Positions 12,701-24,000 of a stretch of DNA of 64,000 nucleotides are shown here, piece after piece. The notes beneath the pieces are model-generated. The model was not told the origin of the DNA. It was given only the letters and a program-made list of their open reading frames with translations, and searched no databases. Each line of letters opens with the position of its first letter. Positions within the stretch are counted from its first letter, which is position 1. The stretch is taken from positions 3,479,713-3,543,712 of the forward strand of contig CM041201.1 in NCBI GenBank assembly GCA_023078555.1, in the 5' to 3' direction. The stretch is from Ulva prolifera. Lineage: Eukaryota; Chlorophyta; Ulvophyceae; Ulvales; Ulvaceae. The position numbers and the translations under genes were made by a program.

Positions 12701-13249
12701 CAAGCAAAAATCCTACAGTTCAGAGATTGATGTCAAAGTTTTTCGTGGTCCTGTGTGACCTACACTGCATTGTGATGGCACACTACTTTCAAGCCGAACA
12801 GCGCAATGGAGCAGCATTGACATCAGCAGCCAAATCGCCAAAGGTCATGACGACCACATGGCTCGATCGCCCCACTGACTGCATATTTTGTGGAGGCTTT
12901 TACCTAGAGGTAAGAAATGCTCCAGCAGTTTCTTCTTCCACCATGTCCTGCATGTCAGAGTTCCGCGTCAGATAGATGGCAGACGAGGCCTCTGGGGTTT
13001 TCATCTATTGACATACCATCTGTCTGGAAGACGTCAGCAACGCACCAGGTATTCAAGTCACTCCGTTGTGGAAAGCATCCCATATCTCACCCGCCGCTGA
13101 CAAGCAAAGCCTTGGGCGCAATGAAAATATGTTGGAGCGGCAGTCTAGCGGTAGCGGAACCGGGTAGATATGGCTGTCAAGCGACAAGATCGCGACGGAG
13201 AGGGATAAACACCAATGCTGCATGATGAAGGAGATCGGGTGAGGTCAAG

Positions 13250-15020
13250 CCCTGTACAGAGATACAGCACGCATAAACGTGGCACGGGCACATTTGGCAA
13301 GTACAGAGTGCACGGGCGTCCGGTACCCGTGTACCCAGCAGTCCGTACCCGTGTACTGGTGCCGGCCATATCTCGAGATAGCCGGACAGCAGGTCGCCTT
13401 GTCACAAGAGAGACCATCGCCGGTGCAGTAGCCAGCTTGGCACGTCTGCGATGTAGACACGTCTGCGTGATCTCGAAGACCGGATCTACTGCATAGCGAG
13501 CGTCGACGTTCGATATGTGTTCGACGCAAACAGCTCTGTCGAGTCACGTTTCGCACGCTCATATGTAAACGCAAGCATGGTTCAGGCTACAAACGCACAT
13601 CGGAGGTACAGATTGCTGAATCACACTGTTTCCTTTGTCCATTGCCTGTGCTTGCTTTTCTTTGTTTGGCTGATTTACGTCACAGCCGAGTCTGAGCCTT
13701 GGTGTCATGGATCCGCAAACGTACCGTGTGTAGATAAACAAAACATTCAAGGAAAAAATACATATTATCCCCATGATCACTCCGACGTTCGAGCTATGGG
13801 AACTTTGCGCGCTTTCTATGCAGGAGGGCTGCAGTCGTGCAACCTTGCTCACAGCAACTTCTGGGCTATGATAAGGCATATACAAACCCGCACTCGGTTA
13901 GATGTCCGCAATTATCGAATGTGGAAAGCACTTGAGGCGTGACCAACACATAAGCATGAGTACATGACGTTATTGTGAGCGCCAGGCAACCTCATGGAGC
14001 CAATTGTTGTTCTACTATGGAGGGGCAATGATATGCCTGGCCGAATTGGAACGAGATGGTCGCGATGGCTTACTGATGTCAATCAGTGGCATTTCTGTGG
14101 ACAATCGCTTCAACAGCCCTATCAGCTAGCCTAGCAACACTAAGTCACTGAACACGGATATCACTCGTTCGAATCTACTTCACTCCGAACTCCTGGAGTG
14201 AGTAAACGCCTCAGTAAGTGATAACACAATGTTTATGCTCATGCTGTTGTCCTCGCGCCCACGTCAGCTCAGGCGGCCGTGAAGCTCGTAGAGCCTGACG
14301 CTCCTGCACGATTCCAAAGAGCCCAGATGTATGAACCGCAAGACACCAACGTCCTCCTACATCGTGATCCACTCAACACTTCCACTGTTGCTTGCTCACA
14401 GTACATTAGCCTGTGGCATTCCCAGCCTCACCAGTTACGGCTACAGCAAAGGTGCAAGTATCTGTCCAGAGATGCAGCATCGATTGTTGCCGCCTGCTAC
14501 ATCACGGTCAGGTCCTCGTGTGGAGCCCCGAAGCGCCGCTGTGGGAGATATGCAAGCAGGCCTGTGCTGGCCCCACCTACACAGGGCATCGGTATCGCTG
14601 AAGACAAGGCACACCAAACAAACCACGCACACAGACTCAGTCTGCAGAACCTGTGGCCCGCTTCTCTTCCCACTAGTCACCGTGCCCGTCCCCGACACGG
14701 TCTGCCACGCGGCACACAGTGAGCCGACGGCACTCCCGCGAACGCATGCAGACATGCACACGCGCTCACAGGGCTCGCAGCGTGTGCTCAGGTGCTCGGG
14801 GTCCACATCTCGGCCGCGGCACACCGCCCGCCACGGCGGACGGTGCCCGCGGCAGCCCCGCGCTTGTAGCACAGCCCACAGGCCGGGCCACAGGGGCCCC
14901 TCACCCATCTGCGCCGCGGACCGCTCGGCGGCCGGCAGGTCACTCTGCTGCGGGAAGCCGGTGGCGGAGGCTGGGCAACCCGGAGCACGGCAGCACCCAC
15001 GCGGACGGTGGAAGAGCGAG
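13250..15020. other. Gene-poor stretch with one possible membrane-protein ORF
   Basis: At 13578-13942 (plus) an ATG frame of 121 residues has a basic start, one hydrophobic segment (VHCLCLLFFVWLIYV) and an ordinary tail. It resembles a signal-anchored protein, but no family is recognised and confidence is low. At 14.3-15.05 kb a GC-rich island is open on both strands, with cysteine-containing minus-strand frames (RCEPCERVCMSACVRG); I cannot decide which, if any, is coding. Imperfect repeats of GTACCCGTGTAC occur at about 13321-13360. Confidence 0.3.
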
Positions 15021-15025
15021 CGAGA

Positions 15026-15050
15026 GGGGGGGGGGGGGGGGGGGGGGGGG
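15026..15050 (+). repeat. Poly-G tract (25 G)
   Basis: Uninterrupted run of 25 G. Length in the cell and in the assembly is likely unreliable. Confidence 0.95.
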
Positions 15051-15654
15051 CTAGACATCCGCATCACCACTCCAGCGCCATATGCCGAGTTGCAGTGCAC
15101 TGCCTGACATGATACACCTCATGCACAGGTGCATGCCTGCATAATTTCCCCATGGCAAACCCGAACTCTGCTCGTGGGCTCATTCGATGCTCGCGCAGCC
15201 GGGCACCACAAACTTTGAGCTGCAGCGTAATGAATGGGTGCATCACAGCCCTCAGCAGATTTTTAAACGTTGACCTGGGATGAACAAATGCAGGCCACAA
15301 GGCCACTGCATCGGCAGTACAGCGTAACGAATGGGTGCATCACATGGGGAAGCGCGCCGGACGAGAGTCCTCCCTCTCCCCCACAAACGCACAAGTCTGC
15401 CTCGTTTGCCTGTGTCCTTGTGAAGCATACGCACAGCTGCCTTCCTAACTCTGTCCTTGTGACACACCAAATAATCTGGCAGCATAGCACACCCACGATG
15501 TCTTGGGAGCGACAGCCCAGCACCCCAGGGACAACAGACAACCCCTTCGGATACCCCCACGCGCAGCATCTCCTGCCCCGGGCCCCCAAGGCGGGTAGTG
15601 AAGGTGTTTGCTCGGCTGACTCCAGCCGAGGTCGTGATCGATGCACACCACGCC

Positions 15655-15750
15655 ACTAGCTCGGCATGTGGTCCCGTGCGTTTTGGAGTTGTCTGTGTCC
15701 TCTTGAAGATACTGGCTAAGCAGGTCCAGATTCACTTTCCTTGTCTAGCA
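15655..15750 (+). mobile_element. Decayed 3' fragment of the SINE-like element
   Basis: The stretch TCGGCATGTGGTCCCGTGCG and the following GGAGTTGTC, TGTCC and GATAC words align in order with 16380-16450, with many changes and small gaps. Confidence 0.45.
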
Positions 15751-16069
15751 CAGAGGGCACCGTAGGACGCGGGTGTAAGTAGATGTAGATGACCGCAGCT
15801 GCTGGCCACCGTTCAGGACTCTCCTTCGGAGGTGAGCTGCGGTACTGGAGCTGCTGGTTTTGACTCCTGTATCCGGTGCCCTTGTGTGTTACAAGGGCTC
15901 AGAGGGAGGGGCAGGTAGCACCGCCAGGACAACGAGGAAGCACACGAGCAACGCAAAGCACACGCGCCAGGAGAGCAACAGCCACCTCGAATCCGCCCGA
16001 ACTCAGGGCCAAGTCACAACAAACACCCGTACACGGCACCCCGCCACAGCCCGACAGGAATGCACCGAA

Positions 16070-16192
16070 CACACACCCACACACACCCACACACACCCAC
16101 ACACACCCATATGCCCACGCCGACACCCGCGTCCACGCTCAACCCCCCCAGGTACGGCCGCACGCACCCCCACGCACCCCCACGCCCGCATG
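16070..16192. repeat. CACACCCA-type microsatellite
   Basis: CA/CCCA-rich simple repeat (CACACCCACACACACCCA and variants), followed by repeated CCCCCACGCA. No coding signal. Confidence 0.9.
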
Positions 16193-16195
16193 CAA

Positions 16196-16475
16196 CACGC
16201 CCAATGGGTTGAGGACGGATTAAAAGCTACCCCCTCCGTTTCAGGAGGTCGTGGGTTCGATTCTGCGTGCGCTTTGGGGAATCGAAACGGCCGTACGTGA
16301 CCACCTCGCTTAGCACAGGAGGAGGCCCTGTGAGTTGCGTACGGTCGTCTGAGGGGGGTTTCCAGGTGGTTTACCCCTTCGGCATATGTGGTCCCGTTGA
16401 TTCGGAGTTGTCAATGTCCAATAGGATACGGCTCAGTAAATTTAGATTTACTTTTACTTTACACCACCCCGCCGC
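16196..16475 (+). mobile_element. tRNA-derived SINE-like element, longest copy
   Basis: About 280 bases. The 5' part resembles a tRNA: GGTTCGATTCT at 16254-16264 fits a Pol III B box, and an A-box-like stretch lies near 16205. The 3' part carries a distinctive block (CGGTCGTCTGAGGGGGGTTT, then TCGGCATATGTGGTCCCGTT) and ends in a TTTACTTTTACTTTAC tail. The 3' half recurs inverted at 27897-28030 and, much decayed, at about 15655-15750. A tRNA-like head, a simple 3' tail and 5'-truncated copies are the marks of a SINE moved by a LINE; no LINE is seen in the window. Confidence 0.65.
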
Positions 16476-16824
16476 CCGCGCGCGATGCCCTTGTGTGTAT
16501 GGTGTGACGACGTAGTCTGGGGGGTATGCGACTACCATGTTGCTTCTACAGTCGACCATGGCTGTTTCTACCTCAGCAGACGCGAGCATGTGCACGGCAT
16601 CATGGTATCATGCAAACTGTAGCCTGCCACATCCTTGCGAGGATGAGCCTTGGTCACAGCTGTTTGAAGGGCAGCAGCTGTGCAGTTGAGGAAAGGATAG
16701 GGCACAGGCGCTTTTGTAGCACGTTGGAAAACCTGGATTCGAACGGCGTTGGGTTACGGCAGCGGTGGGACTTGCTGTTCCGGATTCCCGCGATGCTACC
16801 TGCCCTGGGCCCAGCTGGGCCCTG

Positions 16825-16972
16825 CGGTCAGCACATGCACAAACCGGCACTTCATGCACAATGCCATATAAACATATCAAAACATGAGAGAGGGGCCTGA
16901 CCGAGCCATGCACAGCGCATAGGGAGCAGTTTTGTGGCAATGCATGGGCTACGATGCCCTAGCAGGCGAGCA
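16825..16972 (+). repeat. 148-bp exact repeat, copy 1
   Basis: Identical by reading to 18712-18859. Copy 1 continues into unique sequence (AAATCAAGTAAATG...), whereas copy 2 stops at the N run. Confidence 0.95.
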
Positions 16973-17699
16973 AATCAAGTAAATGAAAGACGTGACGAAC
17001 GGCATAGTGAAATAGAGGGTGTCTCAGGTGGCCGACAGAATGCTCGCACGCTGTAAATGGTGGAGTACAGGCTCTTGCACAGCCGAGTGACCGGCCTAGT
17101 GATAAAGGCACTCGAGCAACCTGTGGCATACCGCACTCAATTCCGACTGCAACAGCTATCTGCAAACTATATTTATAGACTTTACGCCGTGCTGGCGGGG
17201 GCGGCGAGGCGTGCACGCCAGCGACGCTACGTTGCAGGTACGGAGACGTGTACCGGCGAGCTCGAGTCAGGTGATGTCTTGGTGTGTCAGCTACATGTCC
17301 CCAAAGAATCAAGGCCATAACTGTTGCAGTGAACCTAGAGGTGCAGCCACAGTGTGCTCCTGTCATGGGGGGTGGGGGCTGCAGAGTCAGCCACACGACC
17401 ACCACAGCAAAAAAGCTGAATAGTGCGATCACCAGCTCCACTCCGGAATTGCTCACACAGCATGCACATTTGGTTATCAAGGACGTGAACTGGGTTATCC
17501 GTATTGAATTCTGCTTAGCGGTTTCAGTGACGTGTAGTGTTTTCGAAATTTGAAAGTGCCCATTTCTGTGAAAGCTGACCGTGTGCACACCTGACTCAGT
17601 GTGTGCATGTGCGCCGCGCTGCTGTCTCAAATGTGAGGAATACACACAGCACACATGATCAAGGGCACACGTATGTGTAGCATACACCCTTCTCATCAT
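16959..17699 (-). CDS. Long open frame, hypothetical membrane protein
   Basis: A 246-codon minus-strand frame with one strong hydrophobic segment (VELVIALFSFFAVVVVWLTL) and several cysteines and histidines. No family is recognised, no supporting splice pattern is seen, and the frame overlaps the 148-bp repeat. It may be one exon or chance. Confidence 0.2.
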   Translation of the reverse strand: MMRRVYATHTCALDHVCCVYSSHLRQQRGAHAHTESGVHTVSFHRNGHFQISKTLHVTETAKQNSIRITQFTSLITKCACCVSNSGVELVIALFSFFAVVVVWLTLQPPPPMTGAHCGCTSRFTATVMALILWGHVADTPRHHLTRARRYTSPYLQRSVAGVHASPPPPARRKVYKYSLQIAVAVGIECGMPQVARVPLSLGRSLGCARACTPPFTACEHSVGHLRHPLFHYAVRHVFHLLDLLAC

Positions 17700-18147
17700 G
17701 CATAAGCTGTCTCAGCTCTCAAGCTCCAAGGAGCTGTGCATGCTGCTCATTCCAGCAAGAGGACACACAAAGACATAAGTGTCAGGACAGCACACGCAGG
17801 CGGGCAATAGCCAATGGTAAACTATCGCGTGCCACCTCGAGTGTACTGTGGCAGCGAGCTGGCTGCATATGTGACCTTGCAGTGGTCGGGGCTGTACCAT
17901 ATTGCTGGCGCGTGCTCCATGAGCCACTCATGCAGCATGCTGGAGGTGAAAACTGATGCTTTGTGAGTCGCTGAACACATGAAAGACTTGTATGTGCTCT
18001 GATGTGTTAAGGAGCTGCAGCTGTGGTTAACTGGAGCCCGATAGCATTGTCAGCTCAGGCCTTCAGCAACGAGACCTGTGTGCAATCCTTTCAGCACTTC
18101 CGACCCGGAGAGCACGATTGCGAGCGACCATGTAGTAAATACGGGAA

Positions 18148-18279
18148 TTAAATTTGGATGTAGCTGCGGACTGGGCCGATCGTGCGGCCATGCAAACACT
18201 GCTCGCTGATGAAGCGCTTGCATGCCACGGACAGCACCGGGTCGCGCTTGCAGGCCCTTGCGAACTCGGGCAGACCGCA
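18148..18279 (-). CDS. Possible terminal exon of a cysteine-containing protein
   Basis: After a CTAG acceptor a minus-strand frame reads CGLPEFARACKRDPVLSVAC and goes on to KRFISEQCLHGRT before TAA. Spaced cysteines and charged helices make it look coding, a little like Golgi cysteine-rich repeats, but the upstream exons were not found. Unidentified. Confidence 0.25.
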   Translation of the reverse strand, partial: CGLPEFARACKRDPVLSVACKRFISEQCLHGRTIGPVRSYIQI

Positions 18280-18711
18280 CTAGCCAGAGACGATCCACGA
18301 GAAGCAACAGAAGCATTCATGTTGCAACTACGCGCATGATCACACACATGTGAAGAATCATCAACTATTGCGAGCAGGTCATGTGCGACAGGCGCAACGG
18401 ATACAGCGATAGCCTGCGCGACAACATCCCAGCGTGCATGGAACATACAACTGCCGCTCTCTCGTCATGAACATATCCGTCAATCGCTGTCTAGTACGCC
18501 AATGCCGGACAGGGAGCCGAAACTATGTACAAATGTGGCTGAGGTGACACGCCTCCAACAGGCGCGGGCGCGGGGTTGGCCGTGCGGCCGGGTTTGCGCC
18601 GGGTGCGGCGCCACCTGATCACCAAATTGTGCAATGCACAGCATCCCTGATGTGCCTGAAGAGGCGGCGGCTGCAACGGACGCTTAATACGGAATTTAGA
18701 AAATGAGAATA

Positions 18712-18859
18712 CGGTCAGCACATGCACAAACCGGCACTTCATGCACAATGCCATATAAACATATCAAAACATGAGAGAGGGGCCTGACCGAGCCATGCAC
18801 AGCGCATAGGGAGCAGTTTTGTGGCAATGCATGGGCTACGATGCCCTAGCAGGCGAGCA
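18712..18859 (+). repeat. 148-bp exact repeat, copy 2, abutting the gap
   Basis: Exact copy of 16825-16972 that ends on the last base before the N run. Most likely an assembly effect: a contig end that carries the same sequence twice, or a real repeat that broke the assembly. Confidence 0.95.
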
Positions 18860-18959
18860 NNNNNNNNNNNNNNNNNNNNNNNNNNNNNNNNNNNNNNNNN
18901 NNNNNNNNNNNNNNNNNNNNNNNNNNNNNNNNNNNNNNNNNNNNNNNNNNNNNNNNNNN
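18860..18959. other. Scaffold gap, 100 N
   Basis: Exactly 100 N, the usual placeholder for a gap of unknown size. It removes the 5' end of the calcium uniporter gene. Confidence 0.99.
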
Positions 18960-18960
18960 C

Positions 18961-20233
18961 ACCTCTGGTTTTGGAATTGACGATGGAGTGATTGGCAATG
19001 TGACGGATCGCCTTGACAGCATTGCAGAAAGAAAGTATGACAGCTTACGGATGCACAGACCGCGACGTTTTTGCGTCACCACTGAACGCGAAGTGCATGA
19101 GCCAAAGAAGGCAGTGTCAGCTGCAAGCACAGTCCTGCGACAGATTGCTGTGCGCAAACTGTGCGCACATTTAGAAGAGAAATCGCGTACACGGCTAACA
19201 ATGCCCGTCGATGAAGTGCTGGCATTGACTCAGGAGATGGTGAACGTCAACGAAGCAGATTCGATTGACCTCCTGCGAGCTCTCCAAACTAGCGGAACCA
19301 TCTTGCAGCACGGACGACAAGTGTATTTGAGGCCACAGGAAGTGGCTGAACTTATACTGCAGGCAATTCCTGACACAGAGGCAGAAGCTCAGGTGCGGCA
19401 ACCCCGCCGGTTGTCTCTTCACACGTCCGGGTGAAGTACATGACGTTGTGGGCATGCGTGAATACTGGCTTCTCATGAGGGCTCGATCCGTGTTATGAAC
19501 GACAAATTAATGCTTGATGTCAATGCCATTGCAGAAAAGGTGTCAAGAGATCGAGAACGAATTGCAACCGCTGCAGCAAGAATTTGAACGAAAAATCCAG
19601 GGCAGAGCCAGACTGCGTAGTGCATTACTTGCATACACAGGACTGGGGCTGCTCGTCGCACAGTTCGCCTTCTTTGTCAGGTGCTTGGAGCTTTCTCTAT
19701 CTTAGATGTTTCCAAGGCAATGTCCGCTGCATGCTGACGTTGCGGTCCATGGCTTCAGGATTGTGTACTGGGATTTGTCTTGGGATGTAGTGGAGCCTCT
19801 GACGTTCTTCAATTCACAGCTGATGGTATGATTTTGACTGTGATATGTCTTTGGATACAGCTGCGGGAGCACTGCCCTCGCCCATCCCCATTTAAAGGTT
19901 TTCATGAATCAAGACGGCAACATCACTCCTGCATTTTATGCCGTTTGGCAACACTTTCCTCGTCGCAAACATCAAACCACACGCTGTTGCAGTAGCAGGT
20001 GCATCAGTACATCATTCAGAAATGGCCGCCCATGCATGCAGGCCATACTAGCGTATGCATACTTCCTAGTGTACCGGCATGACTTCACGGCCGAGACCCA
20101 TTACAAGGCTGTGATCAACAAGGAAACATCCAAGCTCATACAACAGCACCGATTTGACTATGAGCGGTACCATGCCCTGCTACGAGACCTCGAGCGCTGG
20201 AAGCGTTTCGCAAAGACCATTGCAACCAGATGA
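18961..20233 (+). CDS. MCU: Mitochondrial calcium uniporter, 5' partial
   Basis: Pore subunit of the inner-membrane calcium uniporter. Exons: gap-18961 to 19392, 19535-19680, 19759-19825, 20042-20233 (TGA); phases 0, 2, 0 close the frame. Seen: the N-terminal matrix domain ends with GRQVYLRPQEVAELILQAIP, as in plant MCU; a coiled coil follows (ENELQPLQQEFERKI); the first membrane helix is LLAYTGLGLLVAQFAFF; the selectivity loop reads YWDLSWDVVEPLTFF, matching W-D-x-x-E-P; the second helix is AILAYAYFLVYR; a C-terminal coiled coil ends KTIATR. The Asp and Glu of the filter are present, so the pore should conduct. The mitochondrial targeting peptide and start codon lie in the gap. A TGTAA, the green-algal poly(A) signal, occurs at 20433-20437. 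No EMRE-like or MICU gene is seen nearby. Confidence 0.93.
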
Positions 20234-20239
20234 AGAATT

Positions 20240-21005
20240 GACATGGTGGCGTGAGTGCGGCGATCAACATGCGCGCTGCCTGAGCATCTGCCGCACTGCA
20301 GTCAGATTCAGTTTTCGTTTTGCTCAGCAAATTCATGTTATGGCCTCTGGATGCTGCATGTGGTAGGCAAAGTTGAATGTGTTCACAGCAGATATGCAAG
20401 TACGGCAAAAGCAGCTTTCCATTGGTGTTGACTGTAATGTTTAACGATGAGTACGGATAATCACAGTATGGGGTCACGTTCCGGCTGACTATGTTACTGG
20501 AGCACGGCTACACACTGCATCGAGATTCAGGCCTGCAGATATGATCTCACTAGCTGAACAACAATCAATCAATATGGATGTTCGTCAGTATTGTGCAAGC
20601 TTCTATGTTGTCATATATGCTGCCCGACTGCGCAGCTGCGGTAAATATCCTGCATATGACCGACCTCTGCCGAAACTGCATCCATGGCTACCAGGGGTCT
20701 TGTCGAGTCAAGCTCGTGAAGCATGTACATCGTTGGGCGCTGAGCGTGCTCACGGCGGAAAGCCCTGCCACCAGGGATCGCATGAAAAGCTTCACTTCGG
20801 CGATTTGTGTAGCGTTGCGCTGCTGAATTCTGACAAGTACCGCAGTGTCTCCTGTCGTGACGTTGCAACGCATGATGCTGTTGCGATCAACTTGATGAGC
20901 GACGCTGTGCGCGGAGATGAAAGCTTGTTTGAAATAGATTGTTTTACTCTCCGTATTGATAGGCTGCGTTGTCTTTGGCGGTTGACGCCTTTCTGGCTGT
21001 GATCG
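20240..21005. other. Spacer between MCU and the Moco sulfurase
   Basis: Frames of 153 codons (plus, 20541-21002) and shorter ones occur, but with no motif or splice logic. It probably holds the MCU 3' end and the promoter of the next gene. Confidence 0.4.
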
Positions 21006-21011
21006 CTTGCC

Positions 21012-24000
21012 ATGCTCTCTTCGAGCGCAGATGAAGAGGACTGTCCGCAGGAGCTAGCCCCGGACCCGTCCGATTTTCCAGGAAACTTCTCATATCGGAA
21101 AAGTGAAACCGGCATAGGTGAGAAATGTCGTGTGCACTACTTGGATCATGCCGGGACGACTCTGTTCAGCACGGAGCAGATGCAACAGGCAGTCGACTCC
21201 ATGTCCCAGCTGCACCTCAATCCCCATACGTGCGCGAGGCCTTCCCCATGCATCATGCTAATGCCATGTGCACTTTCAATGTGGATCAATCCAGTTATTG
21301 AAGGTCGCCTGATCGCGCCTGCGTGCAGTTCCAATGGTGCCACAGAAAGTAGCTCTCAATGGGCCAGGCAGCAAGTGCTTGCGTTTCTGAACGCACCGCC
21401 GGGGCAGTATGACGTAATCTTTACATCTGGAGCAACAGGTTCCTTGCAGCTGTTTGCGCAGAGCTTTGACTGGTGTGGAGCGCAGTTTCTGTACACGGTG
21501 GCAAACCACACGTACGTTCCCACTGTGATAAAACAGTGCTGTCCGCAACGGAGAGAGCCACTTGAATAGGCGACGTCGACCTGTCGCTGGATAAGAGACT
21601 CACAGCATGACCGGAGCCCCTGCATCCAGCTACACACACGGCATGCTTCCGGCCTGCTACAATTACACAGGTTGAACTGGTACCCTTTGTAGGTCTGTGC
21701 TTGCGATCCGGTCCATTGCATCTGAGCGTGGTGCAATCGTGCGTCCTGTCCATGTGTCTACAGCCTCACCGGAAGGCTGCCGTGTCCGCCAGGCATCCCA
21801 GGCCACAGACCTTCAGCAGCAGTCCCTGCAAGATTCAGGCTGTCCGCAAGCACAGGCACCGCTGTGCCGCCTCGCTACAGCAGGATTGGCCGGCAGTAGG
21901 GAAACGCCTGCTGTGGCAGAGCAGCATCATCCACCAAAAAGCAACGCTAGCAGATCGGACCTTTCTAGGAACCTGACCGTCGTTGCGCTTCCAGCTGAGT
22001 GCAATCTCACAGGCCTTCAGTGTTCCAATGCCACACTGAACGCCCTTTGCAGTGGTGACTCTGTACTGACAGAGTCTGACGGTAGTGTTCAGGTGCCGAC
22101 TCCGCCCCTGCGGGCCCATCCTGCCGGCCCCACCGGGTGCTGCACCTGATAGCAGAACTGACTTTGCACCCATACCACTACAGACACCCCACTTGACTGC
22201 CTGCTGTGAATCTGTCTTGAAACCCGCAGCCACAAAGTCCAGAGCATGTAAACACGCCGCATGTTCAACCAGCCCAGATTGGCCGGGCTGCCACGGAACG
22301 GCGTCGGAAAGGAACCACACTGCTTGCCGCAGGTCCTACGCGGCCCGCTCGTCCTGCTGGATGCGGCGAAGGCCTGCCAGACCAATCCCCCGGACCTCTC
22401 CAGCACCCCCGTCCACTTCCTCACCCTCTCCTTCTACAAAGTCTTCGGCTACCCCACCGGCCTCGGCGCCCTCGTCGTCCGCAAGGACGCTGCGCGCCAC
22501 CTCCGGCCCCCGTTCCTCGGCGGTGGGACCATCGCACACGCGCGTGCCGCCACGTGGCCAAGCGCCACTGACCCTGGCCCCTTCCCGGCTGCGTTTGAGC
22601 CCGGGACGTCCCACTTCCACGGCATATCCGCGCTTCCGGCAGGATTTTCAGCGTGGCGGAAGCACACGCATGAGCGGCGCGGAGCGCAGCGCGCGTGTGC
22701 GCTCGCGGCGCGGCTTGCGCGCGCACTCGCGGCGCTGCGGCATGCGAACGGCCAGCCTACCTGCACTGTCCTTGGGTGGCCGCGGCAGTGTGGCTACGGT
22801 GCACTGCAGACTGCCGCGGCGGAGAATGCCACCTGCGCACACAAACAGTCACCGGAGACATTGGAGAAGCCCGCAGAGTGCTCCTGGAGCCTTGGGATTG
22901 GGGAGGGCGTGGCCCCTGAAGACCCACCGGGCTCCACGGCCCAGGGTTTCGCGCATGGGCCTGTCGTCGCCTTTGTTGTGTGGGATGCGCAGGGCTGCCC
23001 GCTGAGCAGCCACAGCGTGCGTGACACGCTCGCGGCGTCCTGCGTTTTCGTCCGGTCGGGCTGCTGCTGTAACCCAGGGGCCTGCGCGGCCGTGCTGGGC
23101 CTGACAGACTCAGACGTGCTCCGGAACGTTCAGGAAGGCTGGACGTGCGGCGGCAACGTCGGCGTCGTCTGCGGCCGCCACACAGGGGTTGTGCGCGCGA
23201 GCCTCGGTGTGATGTCCGGGCTGGAAGACGTAGACGCGCTGCTCACGGCACTGCAGCGGAGTGTCTGTGGCGTGTGTGACACCGAAGGGGGGTGTGGCGA
23301 CAGTGCAAGTGCTGGCGGCTCTCTCCAGGGGCAAGATTGTCGTCGAGGGCAGACCAGTGACACTGTGGCGCAGCTGGGCTGTGCTCGCGGAGTCTCGGCC
23401 GGGGAGGAGGTGCGGGCGGCAGCAATCAGACCCCGGCGCAGTGCAGCAGCGGAACCAGCAGAGCTCCGGGAGTCAGTAGGGGGGCTACGTTCTGTGTGGG
23501 GACATCTTGAGGCTGAGCCCGGGGGTGGGCATGGGGCGGTGTGTGAGCAGCGGCAGGGGGGAGCGGCGGGAGCAGATGCCGCTGCGCGCGTGGAGTGCGG
23601 TGGTGCAGCCATGCATAGGCAGCCGTCGCCGCAGGTCGCGGTCAATCGGCACACTGAGGCCGGTGTCCATGGTCTAGGGCGCGATATCGGTGATGGCATC
23701 CATCATGCACGCGGCAGGGTTTGGGAGGGGGAGCGGGGGGGGCGGCTGCCGCCGGCAGCGCAGCCGCGCGTTGCGGCGCTGTGGCTGTACCCTGTCAAGA
23801 GCGCAGGGGGCCAGGAGGTGCGGCGGTGGCCTGTGGCGGCCGGGGGGCTGCTGCTGGACCGCGCGTGGGCGCTAACGGACCGCTCCGGGCATGTCCTGAG
23901 CTGTGCGCGGTACTCTCGGCTGCTCCTCTTTTCCGCTGAGGTGTGCTTGACTCGGTGTGTTCTCCAGATCACCTGGCGTGGTGCAGCAACTCATGATTTG

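Noticed and set aside
14279-15107. GC-rich coding exon
   Set aside because: Open on both strands with no consistent frame, motif or splice chain; ends in a poly-G run.
16200-16275. Functional tRNA gene
   Set aside because: A B-box-like word is present, but arms do not fold into a full cloverleaf and the sequence is part of a dispersed repeat.
22085-23005. 306-codon plus-strand frame
   Set aside because: Shadow of the Moco sulfurase exon in another frame; Arg/Pro/Ser-rich and without motifs.
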